From Dicyema japonicum (taxonomy: Eukaryota > Dicyemida > Rhombozoa > Dicyemidae), in assembly GCA_011109175.1 (NCBI GenBank), contig RDEW01000019.1, positions 955,064 to 990,690 of the forward strand: DNA of 35,627 nucleotides, given 5' to 3'. The notes beneath the pieces are model-generated. The model was not told the DNA's origin, ran no database searches, and saw only the letters and a list, made by a program, of their open reading frames with translations. This document shows, piece by piece, positions 11,606 through 22,739 of this stretch. The number at the start of each line of letters is the position of its first letter. The first letter of the stretch is position 1. Position numbers and translations under genes: made by a program.

Positions 11606-12460
11606 TTAATAAATAACCAGGTCAATGTTCCTCCTTGAGTATACACAAGACTGTGATGACCAGGATAGCGGACACGAGATGAGTCATGTTTCTCATATCC
11701 ATGGACCTCTTGGGGACCGTACATATCTTTGACAAATATGAGAAAGATTAATGAAATGCAAAGAGGGCTTTTAAAGTAACGAAACATTGGATTTGTGGAG
11801 ATCACTAAACCAGACCAACTTGAGACCCATATGAAACTAGACTCCACAATGCGGTTCCGTAAATTCAGTCAGCCGTCCTTTACGATCGTGCTTGGGGACG
11901 AGGGAGAAACACCAGGCAAAGATGAAGTCGCTGTTGGAACGCATCGGGGACACGTGATAATTAGTTTGGCTTTAATGTGGTCTTGGGTTGTTAAATATTA
12001 TCCCCGAGATTTCGAATATAGGGTACTTTCCCGATCAATAGCGTATCTTTATAGTCATTAACATGGGATAAGGGTAAATATATTTTTTAAATAAAAGAAG
12101 ATCTTAAAACTCACAATGAGGTAGGATTTTCAGTATCCTAAAAACGAATACAAGGAAGAGCTATTTCATGATCATCTACCTATATTCCTGTAGGGGCCAT
12201 CAGAACCAGAATCAATGACTAATGTCGGTCATTGAATTAATGACTAATTTTTTTGGAATTTCTAAAAAATCTTTGTTATGAAGAGGTAATTGAAAACTCG
12301 ATATCATTGATAACGGTTGTATTCAATAATTTTACAGACAATTTTCATGTTACATTACCCCATAATCGACGTTTTTTAATCCAATTGAGAATTTATTATC
12401 ACGTGGAAAAACTAAGTATTTTCCGGAGGAGGTCTTCAAAATGAGAAAATAAAAAAAAGT
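11606..12460. other. Intergenic stretch, nothing recognised
   Basis: Open frames here are short and overlapping on both strands, with no family motif. The stretch lies between the terminal hairpin and the left target duplication of the RTE-like element. Confidence 0.4.
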
Positions 12461-12470
12461 TTGTTTTTAT
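12461..12470. repeat. Target-site duplication, left copy (TTGTTTTTAT)
   Basis: Identical to 15491-15500. The two copies sit at the outer ends of the RTE-like element, next to its (TTA)n tail on this side. Confidence 0.7.
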
Positions 12471-12582
12471 TATTATTATTACAGCACTTATCGCCTTGCC
12501 ATAATAGTTATAGCAAAGCATGTGCAATACAAGAAACAATGTTATTAGTTAGCCTCTTCCATCCTCCACGGTTACACGCAGT

Positions 12583-14480
12583 CTATCTCAGCATGTCCAG
12601 ATCGTCTCCCGTCTTTAGGCATTTTTTCATCCTTTGGAGGTCTTTGTGCAGCATGGTAGGTAGGGTCATCCTTGGTCTGCCACGGAAGCATTTGCCCTCG
12701 AACATGAAATGGTCCTCCATCGCCACATTAGCCGGGGCAGCAAGATCCATGCGTAGTACGTGACCAAACAGTCTCCACCGGGCGTCAGTGATTTCCAGGC
12801 TTAGAGGCCTACTCTTGCATTTTTTGTAAATACCGGTATTCGAGATTCTGGCTGGCCACTGCATGCCAAATAATACTCTAAGCTGTTTTCTGTGGAACCC
12901 ATCGAGAGCCATTGATTCCACACCTGTACAGGCCCAAGTACCAGCATTGTATGTCAGTATCGGTTTCACAAATGCATTGTACATGCGTATCCGCAGATTG
13001 ACATCTAGTCCTTTCAGCCATCCCTTTTTGAGTTTTCGCATTGCTACTCCTGCAAGTGTTTTCCTTTTGATGATGTCTTCTGTGTCCCCCAGTAGGGATC
13101 CAAGCTTATTAACATGTCGCCAACGTTCATTAAGGATGTTGTCCATTCTTTTGATTTCCGTGATTTCCGTTTTGGCCCGGTTAACGATGAGGAACCATTC
13201 CCCCAGTTTGTCCGGTGCATTTTCCAGCAGATGTGTGAGAGCTTCTGTATCCTCGGATATAAAATCCACATCATCCGCGTATACGACTTCGTTTATTTTT
13301 CCTTCATAGCAAGTTCTTAGATCCTTTAGTGCAGCTTCGAGATATATCACAAATAGTAAGGGGGAGAGGGAGTCTCCCTGAGGAGTGCCGATTGTAGTTT
13401 TGAATGGTCGGGATAGAGTTCTCCCAATTCGGACTGACAGTTCAGTACTTGAGAGAAGTACTCTGATTATCCGTAGCAATGATTGGTCCACAAATTGATG
13501 AAGGACAACCATTAGCTTGTGTCGGCTAATGGTGTCGAAAGCTCTTGACATATCGATCCCCAGGATGGTCGTGGCATTTTTGTATCTTTGAGCCGTTGCA
13601 CACCGCCACCTGTGGCTCCACAGAATGTCCGCTGTCGACCTTCCTTCACGAAATCCACTATGGCATGCTGATAGGTAATTTCCTGCAGGATGTTTTAAGC
13701 GGTCCAAAGCAACAGATGCAAGAACTTTTCGTAATGTGTTTAACAATATGACTGGGCGTAGGCTTTCTAGTGGTCCCTTTGGTTTGTTAGGCTTTTGTAT
13801 AGGTATCAATGTCCCTTTCCCCAGTGGTAGGACAGAGTTGGATGTAAACATTCCATTTAACAATTGCGCAATGGTTTCGAATAGACGCATAGGTCCATAT
13901 TTCAGCAGTTCGGGAGGGATGTTGTCTGGTCCAGCGCTCCTGTGATTCTTTAGCTTACTGCACGCACTCTGAACTTCCTTAGATGTGATAATTGTTTCCA
14001 GCATCCGCGGTTCTCCGATGAAAGGGGCCAGTTCTTGGCCGTTCGCATTGAACAGTTTTTCAAAATGGGCAGCAATCAATTCGATCTGTTCGTCTGGTTT
14101 TAAGATAAGTTTCCCCTTCCCATCCATAACATGTACTGTCGCTTTTTTCTTTCCTCGCATTAGTCGGACTGCAGCGAACATTTGTGCATTGTCCTTTAGT
14201 TGCTCCAGCTCTCTAAGATGTGATAGGAAGACATCCTTCGAGTGTTCATTATTAAGCTTCATGATTCTTCTCTTGATAATATTTCGTTCAGTTCGTAGTT
14301 TGTTTTTGATATGTATATCCGTCGTGTTTAGACTCTGTATCCATATTTCTCGTTGTTGTTTTGCCAGTAATAAGGAGTCTGGATGGCCAAGTGACATATT
14401 TCCGGTTGTCTGCCGTCTCACTCCAAGGTGGGTGTTTGCGGCAAGGCAAATAATGCTTTTGGTCTGATCCCATAGGTCTT
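12583..14480 (-). CDS. Reverse transcriptase region of RTE-like LINE
   Basis: Copies the element's RNA at the nicked site. No start codon of its own is evident. The frame opens just above 14480 (reading DLWDQTKSII), one register from the endonuclease. RT motifs: FREGRSTADIL, GIDMSRAFDTISR (motif A Asp), TPQGDSLSPLLF, VVYADDVDFIS (motif C, both Asp present), then the thumb and the C-terminal FGHVLRMD and FRGRPRMT. The frame ends in TAG (complement of 12583-12585). Beyond it the same frame reads TACNRGGWKRLTNN for about 25 codons before the next stop. That matches the C terminus of the deleted derivative at 5137 (DDLDYLRKLVRNRKSWSKLT), so the TAG is probably premature. Confidence 0.85.
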
Positions 14481-15457
14481 GTATTAGCTGGTAATGTATA
14501 TAGGTGGTTCTCTATATGTTTTTGGTAGTTTGTCACCAGCAGCGGCTGAGACCAGAGCTTCTCAGTCATATATACATGGGTATGGTAAGGTGGTAGCGTC
14601 TTGCTTAGACTCAGGTTCTTCCTACCAATGTAGTATTTCTTCAAGGAGAGCTTGCCAATAACCATTTTATGGTCACTATTTATCATCGATTCTCCATAAG
14701 AACGGGCATCATTCAGTAGGTGTTTGTCCTTGGTCCGACAAATGATGTAATCAATTTGATTATAAATATTGACACTTTTGTTTTCCGAGTTCGTTCTATG
14801 GCCAGTCCATGTGCTCCTGTGGCGAGCTGGGTGCATAAAGGCAGTGTTTCCTATGAAAAGATCATTCGCTTGACAGAAATTGGCCAGTAGTGTTCCCGGG
14901 GTGTTTCTCCACCCCCGTCCATGCCTGCCGATGAACGATTCCTCTCCACTGCGTCGCATCCCAACTTTAGCGTTAAAGTCCCCGGCAATAAATATCAACG
15001 ACGAAGATTCGTATTCCGAGTACGTCCTCAATAGTTGACAGTAGAAGTCATCCAGTTCCTCAGGATTTTTCAAAAATCTGCCACTATGTGGAGCATACAC
15101 GTTAATGACTGTCATGTAGCTTTTGGAAGGGCACATGTCATTCATCCTAATTTGCAGAACACTAATCCTGTCGTTGACTTTCCAAAATTGATGTATCCGT
15201 GGTACAAGATGTTCATGGACTGCGAAACCTTGTCCGTAATGTTTAGACTCACTAGGGAAGAGAATAAGTTTATAGGTTCCATAGTGTTCACAGCATCCAT
15301 CAGAGACCTTCGTTTCTTGCAGACATCCGATAGAGACGCGGTACTTGTCTAAATCATCGCACAGTGTTTTCCTCATCCATGTCTTCGAGATCCCCCTGAC
15401 ATTAAACGAGAGTAGGTTGAGGCCATCCCATTGAATCTTGTATTTTTCAGACTGCAT
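14440..15457 (-). CDS. APE-type endonuclease region of RTE-like LINE
   Basis: Nicks target DNA to prime reverse transcription. It starts at MQSEKYKIQW (15457). Exonuclease-endonuclease-phosphatase motifs occur in order: LLSFNVRG (Asn), CLQETK (catalytic Glu), VINVYAPHSG, AGDFNAKVGM (Asp and Asn), QIDYIICR and NSDHKMVIG (Asp-His). All catalytic positions are intact. The region RHGRGWRNTPGTLLANFCQ between them is typical of RTE-like nucleases. The frame stays open to 14288, but its last ~50 codons overlap the RT frame and look out of register. The true EN-RT junction lies about 14440-14500. Confidence 0.85.
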
Positions 15458-15490
15458 TTAAAGAGCCACGTCACTAACTCAACCAACAAA

Positions 15491-15500
15491 TTGTTTTTAT
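15491..15500. repeat. Target-site duplication, right copy (TTGTTTTTAT)
   Basis: Identical to 12461-12470; borders the 5' end of the RTE-like element. Confidence 0.7.
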
Positions 15501-16480
15501 CCTTAAAAAATTTAATATTTAATAATCAACAACGTTTCTCAACTGCCTGTTCGCCAGCCTTTTCAGGCAGGTTCGATTCTGGTTGCTGAAACAACTCCGA
15601 GAGCGCCTTGTCCAATTGAACCCCCTGCCCATATCGAATCTCCAGGCTCTGCTTTCTATACTCGAGTGTAAGGCTCTCTAAGGTCGGATAGGCCTGGAAC
15701 TTCCAATTTATTTCTAACTGCTTCAGATAACCCTTTTGGTACTTTGTTGCAATTCCTTCCTACGTCATTACTATTGGAATAACGAGGACCTTGCAACCAA
15801 CCATCTGCCCTTTGCAAGCAAGTCATACTTTTTTTCACTACCTACACAGTCTGCAAACAAATCTGAGACGTAATGCTAACTTCTATCATAAAGACTTGGC
15901 CAGACTCCTTATTGTGTACCACAATGTTCGGTTTATTATGCTTGACTATCACCGAGGTACGGATAAAACTTTCTACCTTGATTTGGACCCTGGTGTTTTC
16001 TACTACAGATTGCACCTCATAAGTCCGCAACTTTCTGGTGTGGCGAATACCATACTTATTTCATAGTAGAAGATGAAAACTCCTTACTACCTTGTTATGT
16101 CTCCACACGTAGTCTAGCTAAATGATCAACCGACATGCTCCTTGACTTACAATGGGGACATATTGCCGATGACTTGAGGCCGACATTTGGGTTGTCAATT
16201 AAGTACATTTTTTGATAAAGAAATTATAAATTTTATGTACCCCGGTCGTTTTCCAATCAGGGGGACGTCTCACTACAGCCTCAAAATTTATGCGAAATTC
16301 CGCAAGATTCCGGCAAGATAGGAGCGATGTTGTATGGGACTTTCCACACATTTCCTCTGCCTGGTTTAGCCTCCCACATACTACCTCATATGGAAAGCAT
16401 TTTCGTGTCCTGAACGTGCACTATTACCATTTTCGTGTAGGTGCTGATAAAACAATCTGCGAGTAAACTCAGATTATTTT
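15501..16480 (-). mobile_element. 3' part of REL-type retrotransposon, decayed
   Basis: On the minus strand a zinc-knuckle-like ICPHCKSRSMSVDHLA (about 16180-16130) is followed after frame breaks by RTSVIVKHNKPNIVVHNK and FMIEVSITSQ (within 16030-15842). Then come VIPIVMT and GIATKYQKGYLKQLEINWKF in other frames. The order CxxC-H knuckle, then KPD with a downstream Glu, is that of the restriction-like endonuclease at the end of R2-group elements. It is related to 23500-23870. The Asp of the PD motif is Asn here. It is a pseudogene, and its 3' border hosts the RTE-like insertion. Confidence 0.7.
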
Positions 16481-16729
16481 TTTCCTTCTCTTACACCGAC
16501 ATTCATGTGTATAGTTTCCTCTTATAAACCATTATTGTCTCATTTATCTCTACCTTTGCCCTCCTCAACATTTTGAAGTCCCATTTGGAGACACGGAGTA
16601 TACCGAGTTTCTCTTACTATAGGCGGTGCTTTTCTTTTGACTCCTCTGAATGGATAAATCTGATGGTGAACTTAACCTCTTTAGGATATAGCCGTGATAA
16701 TTAAATAAAAAGTAATTATTACTAATAAA

Positions 16730-17074
16730 TTATTTATTATCCTTTAATGATTTAACTTTATGAAACTCATCATAGTGTAACTTTCGTTGCAATTCAAATT
16801 TACTCATATGTTTGTAATCCTTCTTAGGTGATGGGGATCTTACTTCTTTATTATTAAAACTATCCCATAAGGCACTCTCATAATCAGGACAATCCACACT
16901 TTCATTTGGAATGCTTGGCTCATATGGAGTTTTAGCTTCATCTATTTTCATATGTCCATAGTCCTTTTCTGGTGGATGGAGAGTGGCCAGTACATTCATT
17001 TCATCAAATGTTTGGCTTTTTGTTGATTTTAATCCTCCTATTTTCTTTAATATTCCCTTTGGTTTCTTTTCCAT
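16730..17074 (-). CDS. PPP1R2: Protein phosphatase 1 inhibitor-2
   Basis: Binds and regulates the catalytic subunit of protein phosphatase 1. The single-exon product is 114 residues from ATG at 17074 (MEKKPKGILKK). The three known PP1-contact segments are all visible: KGILK near the N terminus, the SQTFDEMNVLATLHPPEKDYG block, and the C-terminal LQRKLHYDEF helix. The KTPY site keeps the Thr that GSK3 phosphorylates in the vertebrate protein. Vertebrate inhibitor-2 is about 205 residues; here the acidic middle linker is mostly missing, so the protein is reduced to its binding motifs. A GTG codon three codons upstream is in frame, but ATG is preferred. Flanks are AT-rich and the gene stands alone among retroelement debris. 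Confidence 0.92.
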   Translation of the reverse strand: MEKKPKGILKKIGGLKSTKSQTFDEMNVLATLHPPEKDYGHMKIDEAKTPYEPSIPNESVDCPDYESALWDSFNNKEVRSPSPKKDYKHMSKFELQRKLHYDEFHKVKSLKDNK

Positions 17075-17221
17075 CTGACACACTACAACAACGATTGTAT
17101 TGTAATTTATTTTAAATTTTAGAAATTTAATTTTAATAATTATATAATTAAAGTTAGTATTCTTATCTACAATAAGATGATAAACATATATTCTTTTGAA
17201 CTTATTAAAATTATTAACCAG

Positions 17222-17345
17222 AGCAGGATTCTCGACCCCGCCGGACTCGTCCTCACCTTTGTCGGTCTGGGATCACTTAGTTAGATGAGAACTTTTATTT
17301 CTTTCTCTTTGACCCAGTGATTTTGGGGGTATAATAATAATTAAC
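17222..17345 (+). mobile_element. LINE 3'-end fragment with terminal stem-loop
   Basis: Close copy of 27230-27348 (GGATTCTCGACCCC, then CCGGACTCGTCC and GTCGGTCTGGGATCAC). Stem GGGATCAC 17269-17276 pairs with GTGATTTT 17317-17324 using three G-U wobbles. GGGGGTATAATAATAATTAACC follows. Only the 3' end is present, as expected of an aborted insertion. Confidence 0.7.
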
Positions 17346-17639
17346 CAGAGCATAAAAGACCACCAGAATCAGAGGTGGTGTCACTTGGTCAAACGCCTCA
17401 ACGGGAAAAGTTTTGGAGAACACTAAAACAAATTAAATCAGAGTTGGAAGATGCAAGTGGAACCGGTAATCTTCTCCAGAACACATTTGTCATATACACC
17501 CTAACCTACTTATGAAACATTATCCTGTGATCAGCTTCAAGAAATTCCCTAAACAACTGGATATCAAAGTACGAAACCGAGAATGAACCTTGCCAAGAAC
17601 TATTCTCTGACAGGCAGGTCTTAGAGGTGATTGTCTGAT
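17346..17639. other. Probable retroelement debris
   Basis: Lies between two LINE fragments and is richer in GC than true spacers here, but no RT or nuclease motif can be read in any frame. Confidence 0.3.
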
Positions 17640-18428
17640 TAAATTAACCACACTATCCCAATTCATAGCCGATGGATTTAATGCCACCACACATGCGAAC
17701 TACAATCGTATCAATCGACGTAAACTAGGCATTAAACAAGTTTCAATTCCTAATGCCCAAGCGAGAGTGAACACTATGATTAGTTGATAGCTAACAGACT
17801 AACTATTTCTGCCGAAAATCAATATGTACGCTTTTCATATCAGTCGTTCAAAAGAAGATTCAAGAATTTTCATTGGTTTTGTCCAGATACCAGTAACAAG
17901 GTCTCCTTCAATTCTTAGATTAATTTTCGACAGGCGGTTGAATTTCAACTCACATACGAAGAAAGTCATCACTAAAGCGTGCAAAAGCTGAATGCTGTAC
18001 GCGCGCTTGTCCGGAAAACTCCTTTGAATTTGGATGCTACTGTTGCAACAATCTACTGGCAAAGTATTTTCCGGGCTGTGGAATATGCCATCTGTAGCAT
18101 TGAGATTTCCGCAGAGACTTTGCTCCACGTAATCAATTCAATATACCGGAGAACCATATTTATGATGGGACTTCATTTTGGATCAATTGTTAATCTCCTA
18201 TTACGGAAGCTACGAACCGTACTCGCGGAACCGGATTTGTAAGAAGTACGGAAACCCGCTTACCCTATCATTTTCCAAGGTGAAAGAAAGTTGTTTGGTT
18301 AGGACAGTGATTCTCAACCTACTTCCGAACCTTTATTTAAATTTTATTTTTTAATAATGATAATTTCAAATTAATATATCACCGTACGTGGCCTCGGCCC
18401 ACACATGGTCGAGGTTAATAAAATTACA
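17640..18428 (+). mobile_element. 5'-truncated LINE, RT thumb and terminal stem-loop
   Basis: Broken frames give a thumb-like segment (ILRLIFDRRLNFNSHTKKVI, about 17905-17970). They continue into KLNAVRALVRKTPLNLDATV and YRRTIFMMGLHFG (17979-18242), the usual C-terminal region of APE-type LINEs. The end has stem CCTCGGCC 18392-18399 pairing with GGTCGAGG 18407-18414 (one G-U), then TTAATAAAATT. Frame breaks before 17979 mark it as dead. Confidence 0.65.
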
Positions 18429-18639
18429 AAATTTTCTATAGCAGAATCAACTTAAATATACCCAATAAGTTTACCTCTGATATTAAAAATTCTGTAGAAT
18501 GCAAAAATTAGAGATCCAAATTAAAAAATTAACCACCAAATGTCACAAAGTAACAGTATCCTCATGCTAAAAATAAATTTTATTTTGTTCAAAATATATA
18601 AAATAGATAAAATCTAATTATTCAAATAACTACTAAAAT

Positions 18640-18960
18640 AACAAAAGCATAGCTTTAACCAAAAATATTAAATTTAAGCCTTGTTCTTTTGTCCATATAC
18701 ATGAAACCCCTTCAAAGACTGACATGTTCGAGTATGGAAGGGTGTCCGACTCCGTCCAAACCTCGCCTAACGACTTCGTAAAAGACCACGTGTTTGAGAG
18801 ATATGTCTGCACTATTCCTGCAGGAGATAGCGTGTAGCCAAAAACAGACGATCTGGTCTCCGAAACAAAGACTTTTAACTCCAGTCGTAAGGAGATCCCT
18901 ATACGGAAGCATTCATCATTCAGGAAGGTACCCAAATCGCCATTAGGAATGTGGTTGAGT
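18640..18960 (-). mobile_element. Decayed C terminus of CxC/REL-type retroelement
   Basis: Two overlapping minus frames together resemble the C-terminal part of the element at 34320-35627. One has LNDECFRIGISLRLELKVFV followed by SSVFGYTLSPAG, where a CxC knuckle normally sits. The other has VVRRGLDGVGHPSILEHVSL. The nuclease core that should follow is barely readable. This rests on remembered family pattern and is only moderately certain. Confidence 0.5.
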
Positions 18961-19254
18961 CAGAAAGGGACATAAAGTGTATTTAAAAAGCGGAAATAAA
19001 CAATTTATTTTTTAACATTATTAGCTACGTATTTATTACATAAACTATATTCTTAAGATTATTTCCTCTTGGCTACAAAAATGAATTGTAGGTAATGTTA
19101 CATGTAGTATATCAAAAATAAGATTATTTAATCACAATAAATTTAAAATAATATAAACTTGTATTACGACATTTGATTTTATAAAAATTGACGTAAAAAA
19201 CGAATATATTCAGATTATAAAAATAAATTATTTTCGACAAATTCGACATAAAAT
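18961..19254. other. AT-rich upstream region of the ETS gene
   Basis: Very AT-rich. TATAAAAATA at about 19215 could serve as a TATA element 40 bp before the ATG. Nothing else was seen. Confidence 0.4.
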
Positions 19255-19885
19255 ATGGAACAATCAAGTAATCAAGATTTATTGAATTTAGGGAAAAAAA
19301 TGAAATTATGGGAATTTTTACTTTATCTTTTGAATGATCAAGAAAACTCTAATATTATTCGATGGATAAACAATGAATCGGAATTCAAATTTATAAATCC
19401 TGAAGAAGTGGCTCGACGTTGGGGAATGTACAAAAATAAACCAAGAATGAATTATCGAACGCTTTCTCGAGGATTGAGGAATTATTATGGAGGAGCAAAC
19501 ATAATCCAAAAAGTAAAAGGACAAAATTTTGTCTACAAATATCTTAATTATCAAAATCAAGTAATTTACATAATAAACATAGATTATCGAAAACCCAACA
19601 AGAAATAGACGAACATCAAATTTACCCTTTTCAATAGAAAATTTAATAAATATTCATCCTCCACGTTATGGTAGGATAAACCCAACAGGGGATAGACAAA
19701 CATCAAATTTACCTTCTGTAATAGAAAATATTATTGATATTCATCCACCAAATGATAGTACGATGAACCCAACAGAAGATAGACCTTCAGTAGAAAATGT
19801 AATCGAAAATCAAAATAACGAATCAAATAAATCTCTGTCCATTTCTTTGGAGAACTTAATTGATATTAATAAACACAAACCATAG
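19255..19885 (+). CDS. ETS-domain transcription factor
   Basis: Sequence-specific DNA-binding regulator; the ETS fold recognises GGA(A/T) sites. Exon 19255-19560 and exon 19583-19885 are joined across a 22-nt intron (19561-19582, phase 0) and give 202 residues. The ETS domain spans about residues 17-97: LWEFLLYLL, FKFINPEEVARRWG, NKPRMNYRTLSRGLRNYY with both base-contacting Arg of the recognition helix (SRGLR), and GQNFVYKYL. The second exon encodes a Pro/Asn-rich tail in which a ~27-residue unit (TSNLP, then IEN, IHPP and NPT-DR) occurs twice, with partial copies after it. There is no Pointed domain. The ETS domain sits at the N terminus, which is less common. Subfamily is not resolved. If the intron is missed the protein appears truncated at 117 residues. 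Confidence 0.92.
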
Positions 19886-20985
19886 TTTAAATTTATATAA
19901 TAATTTGTTTATTAACCAACTGTAAGCACTTGGGACAACTTGATGATCATATTTATTGCAGATAAAATAATATGCAGTGATTAAAATTTGTGTTTATTAG
20001 AATAATATATAAACATGTTTTATATATTAAAATTTAAACCTACATTTTATTTCATATCCATTCAGTAAAATATGATCAATCTTTCGAAATTTGATTGATG
20101 TTCAACAGTTATATAAAATAAGGACCAATTAAATTTATTTTTTCACCAAAAAAATTTAATTGATTCATCACCCTGTTTGCACCTTCAGACGGAAGAAAAT
20201 TGATACTCTTATTGTATTTACCATACACTCACTTTGAAAGTGGTAATGTTTGCACTTTTTGTTTGCATTGGAATTTGAATATTGACTAAGCTATATTTTC
20301 ATAATTCCCGGAGAAAGCTTCTGAGTTTTGACTTTTCAGTTCTATTATGTGGTTTAGACAAAAACCCTTACAGTTTAGACCCTCTGTACTGTTTTCTGAT
20401 TTTATTATTTTGTATTCCGAGAAGTTTTTCCATCTGTAGAATCTCTAATTTCAGTAATTTCACGTTTTCATCTCCTTAATCGAATTTTTCATTTGAGAGG
20501 AGAACATGTGTTGCAGTAAATTTCCCAATTCTTTTATGAACATTAAACTAAATATATACCAAATTTTACGTTTCCATGAATCCTCAGGAATAGTGTCTAT
20601 AAACCTAAGATAATATTATCTTGTGAAGGGACTATAGGACACTATTCTCAACAATGGTCTATCCATCTCTTCAAAGAAGATTGTGAAGCAATGAGGTTAT
20701 TCATACAAATAAAACAAATATTTATGAAATTCCACTAATGTTCTTCATAATTCTGATATTTACAACAAAATTAATAGTCTTAATTTCATGTTTATTGATG
20801 TATCATTAATTTTATTTGCCAAATGTGGTTAATAAACGATTTTCATAAATTTGAATATTAAAAAATTATAATTATTGCAAAGACCGAGGGTAACCAAACT
20901 AACTCCTTGATTCTGACTCGTTCCAGCGTTCCAGAACTTGTTTCCAAGTAACGACATTGTTCCCAGGGAAGAATAGTTAAATCCT
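19886..20985. other. AT-rich intergenic region, nothing recognised
   Basis: About 1.1 kb downstream of ETS. No convincing frame, repeat or RNA was seen. On the minus strand 21055-20990 weakly resembles the head of the ~320-bp SINE (TTGCTATGTGGCTAGTTGG). Confidence 0.4.
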
Positions 20986-21109
20986 CTTGATGCCGGAAGG
21001 AAGAAAATAGCTTTTGACCAACTAGCCACATAGCAACACAACATAAAAAAATTCTCAACCACTAAAAATAAATTAATATAATTATTAACCCAATTCCAAT
21101 ATTTATTTT

Positions 21110-22324
21110 AATTACTAAATTATTAAATGATCTTGAAGGCCTCTATCAGATTTCTCATTTCCTCCTCGTGCGCCTTCTGGGATCCAACACAATTTCTCTG
21201 TGGGCGGGGTGGTTTGGGGAATATGAATTGGAGTGGGGTGATGTACACCCTTCTCATAAGATACTTTGAGAATGTGTATTGTTGAGAGTCGCCTGCACAG
21301 GGTAGCAAGTCCCTTTCCATTTTGTTGGATAAGGTCTTCAAGTGATGAGGGTATTAGTTTTATATTTTTCCGAGATTGCAAATTAAGTGACTGTTAAGGC
21401 ATGAATGTCGCGGATTCTTTGTTTGTTCTTTCAGGACAGATTGATTTCCCATGACGCACAGGCATAGCTAACAGATGGCTCAATGAATTGTTCGTACAAC
21501 AATTTCAGGCTGGAAATGGGTTTTAATGCAACCGAAAATAGTTTTGATTATCCCTAGCTTTCTTGAGCAGCTTCCAGAGATGCAATCGACATGAGATAAA
21601 AAGGACATTTGTTGTCGAAGGTGATCCCAAAGATTTTTCAGTTCTTCGTGAAAGGTGTTTTGTCTGGTTAATAAATTTATCCACAGTCATTTGTCCAAGT
21701 CGTTTGTCTGAGGTAAATAAGGGCGGAAAAGATTTTTCAGTAGATATATCAAGCCGGTCATAATTTAGCCAAATTTGAATCTTGTGAAGGTATTCTTGTA
21801 CTTTAGGAGATCTGGGATAGATTAATAAGTCATCAGCAAATGATAGAAGGAAATCGTCGGGTTGTGGTAAATCGGACATATATAAGTTAAATAATGCGGG
21901 TGATAAAGGGGAACCTTGTGGGACACCATTGGGTAGTAATCTTGAAACTGATTTGGACCTATCCATGTATACCCGGGCCCTTCTTCCATTGATAAAGTTA
22001 GCAAGTTCAAAGTTTTATATTAGGGTTGACGGAGAGGTTAAACAAATTCCGTGTTAGAATTTTCTTTGAGATAGAGTCGAAGGTCTTTATTAAATCGATC
22101 GAGAAAACGATTGTTTTGAAGTGGGGAGGATTTGTGTTAAAGCCTTCAAGGATAAATTAATTGAGGGCAGTGAAGTGGGTAGAAGTTAAATAAACCCTTC
22201 TGAATCCATGTTGTGGAAATGATAAAGGAAGGGACAGTATTATAGGATTAAGAATCAATTTTTCCATAATTTTGATAAGTAAAGAGATTGGTCGAAATGA
22301 TGCAGGATTGTCCTTAGGCTTCCC
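21110..22324 (-). mobile_element. LINE reverse transcriptase pseudogene (Jockey/CR1-like)
   Basis: On the minus strand an RT begins with KPKDNPASFRPISLLIKIME (about 22324-22260). It continues as SFPQHGFRRVYLTSTHF and IVFSIDLIKTFDSISKK (motif A, Asp intact, other frame). NGVPQGSPLSPALFNLYMSD and LLSFADDLLIYPRS (motif C intact) lie in 21966-21523. The thumb has decayed. At least two frame breaks and several stops occur, and there is no endonuclease. Its upstream end is displaced by an RTE-derived 3' fragment. Confidence 0.8.
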
Positions 22325-22739
22325 ATTTATTATTATTAAAAGCACTCCCGAGAAAACATTTATTATTTTATTTATTAACCCCGGATACACCGAGAAAGAA
22401 GTTAAAGTAAACAACTAATCAAGTGTATCCAGTTTCCACTTCTACAGAAACAGAGTCTACCGGAATCAGCATAAAAGGTAAGACGTCCATTACATACAGT
22501 TGTGGAAACTCCTCCAGTGGAGTGGGGAAGAGCAAATGATCCTTTTTCGTGCCGGCCTGGCACTGGGCGTCACCTAGACAGGTCATCACATGACGCCACT
22601 CTATTAGGAAGAGAGAGGAGGAACAGACAAGCAAGCAAAAAACTTCAACCAATTAACCACTCAGCACCGCATGGCGCCATGCGGCGTGACTCCGAGAAAA
22701 CATAATTAGTTAAGTTTCCCTTGTGCCGTATTCCTTATA
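22325..22739 (-). mobile_element. RTE-derivative 3' end, split by a SINE
   Basis: Segments 22739-22692 and 22359-22325 together match the last ~85 bp of the deleted RTE-like element (GGAATACGGCACAAGGG to TTTTCTCGGGAGTGCTTTT), then (AAT)n. The ~320-bp SINE lies between them. The copy is 5'-truncated. Confidence 0.8.
22360..22691 (-). repeat. ~320-bp SINE-like repeat, copy 2 (bounded by target duplications)
   Basis: Flanked by the 12-bp direct repeat CCGAGAAAACAT at 22348-22359 and 22692-22703. This gives true ends for the family: 332 bp including the AT-rich tail. Near its 3' end GGATACAC (complement of 22423-22430) pairs perfectly with GTGTATCC (complement of 22383-22390), followed by GGGGTTAATAAATAAAA. 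Small frames inside are incidental. Confidence 0.85.

Larger units (their letters stand above)
12471..15490 (-). mobile_element. Full-length RTE-like APE non-LTR retrotransposon
   Basis: A ~3.0-kb element on the minus strand: short 5'UTR beginning GTTGGTTGAG, APE endonuclease, reverse transcriptase, a very short 3'UTR and a (TAA)n tail. This is the compact layout of the RTE group. Flanking 10-bp repeats (12461-12470 and 15491-15500) mark target-primed insertion. It landed at the 3' border of a REL-type element. Two lesions keep it from encoding one continuous protein: a frame change between EN and RT, and a TAG near the C terminus. Confidence 0.85.

Noticed and set aside
11563-12061. Overlapping frames of 80-95 codons on both strands
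   Set aside because: No family motif, no short introns that would extend them, and repeat-like context next to a LINE 3' hairpin.
12461-14467. Plus-strand frames of 60-160 codons opposite the RTE-like RT
   Set aside because: They mirror the coding strand of the RT and carry no independent motif.
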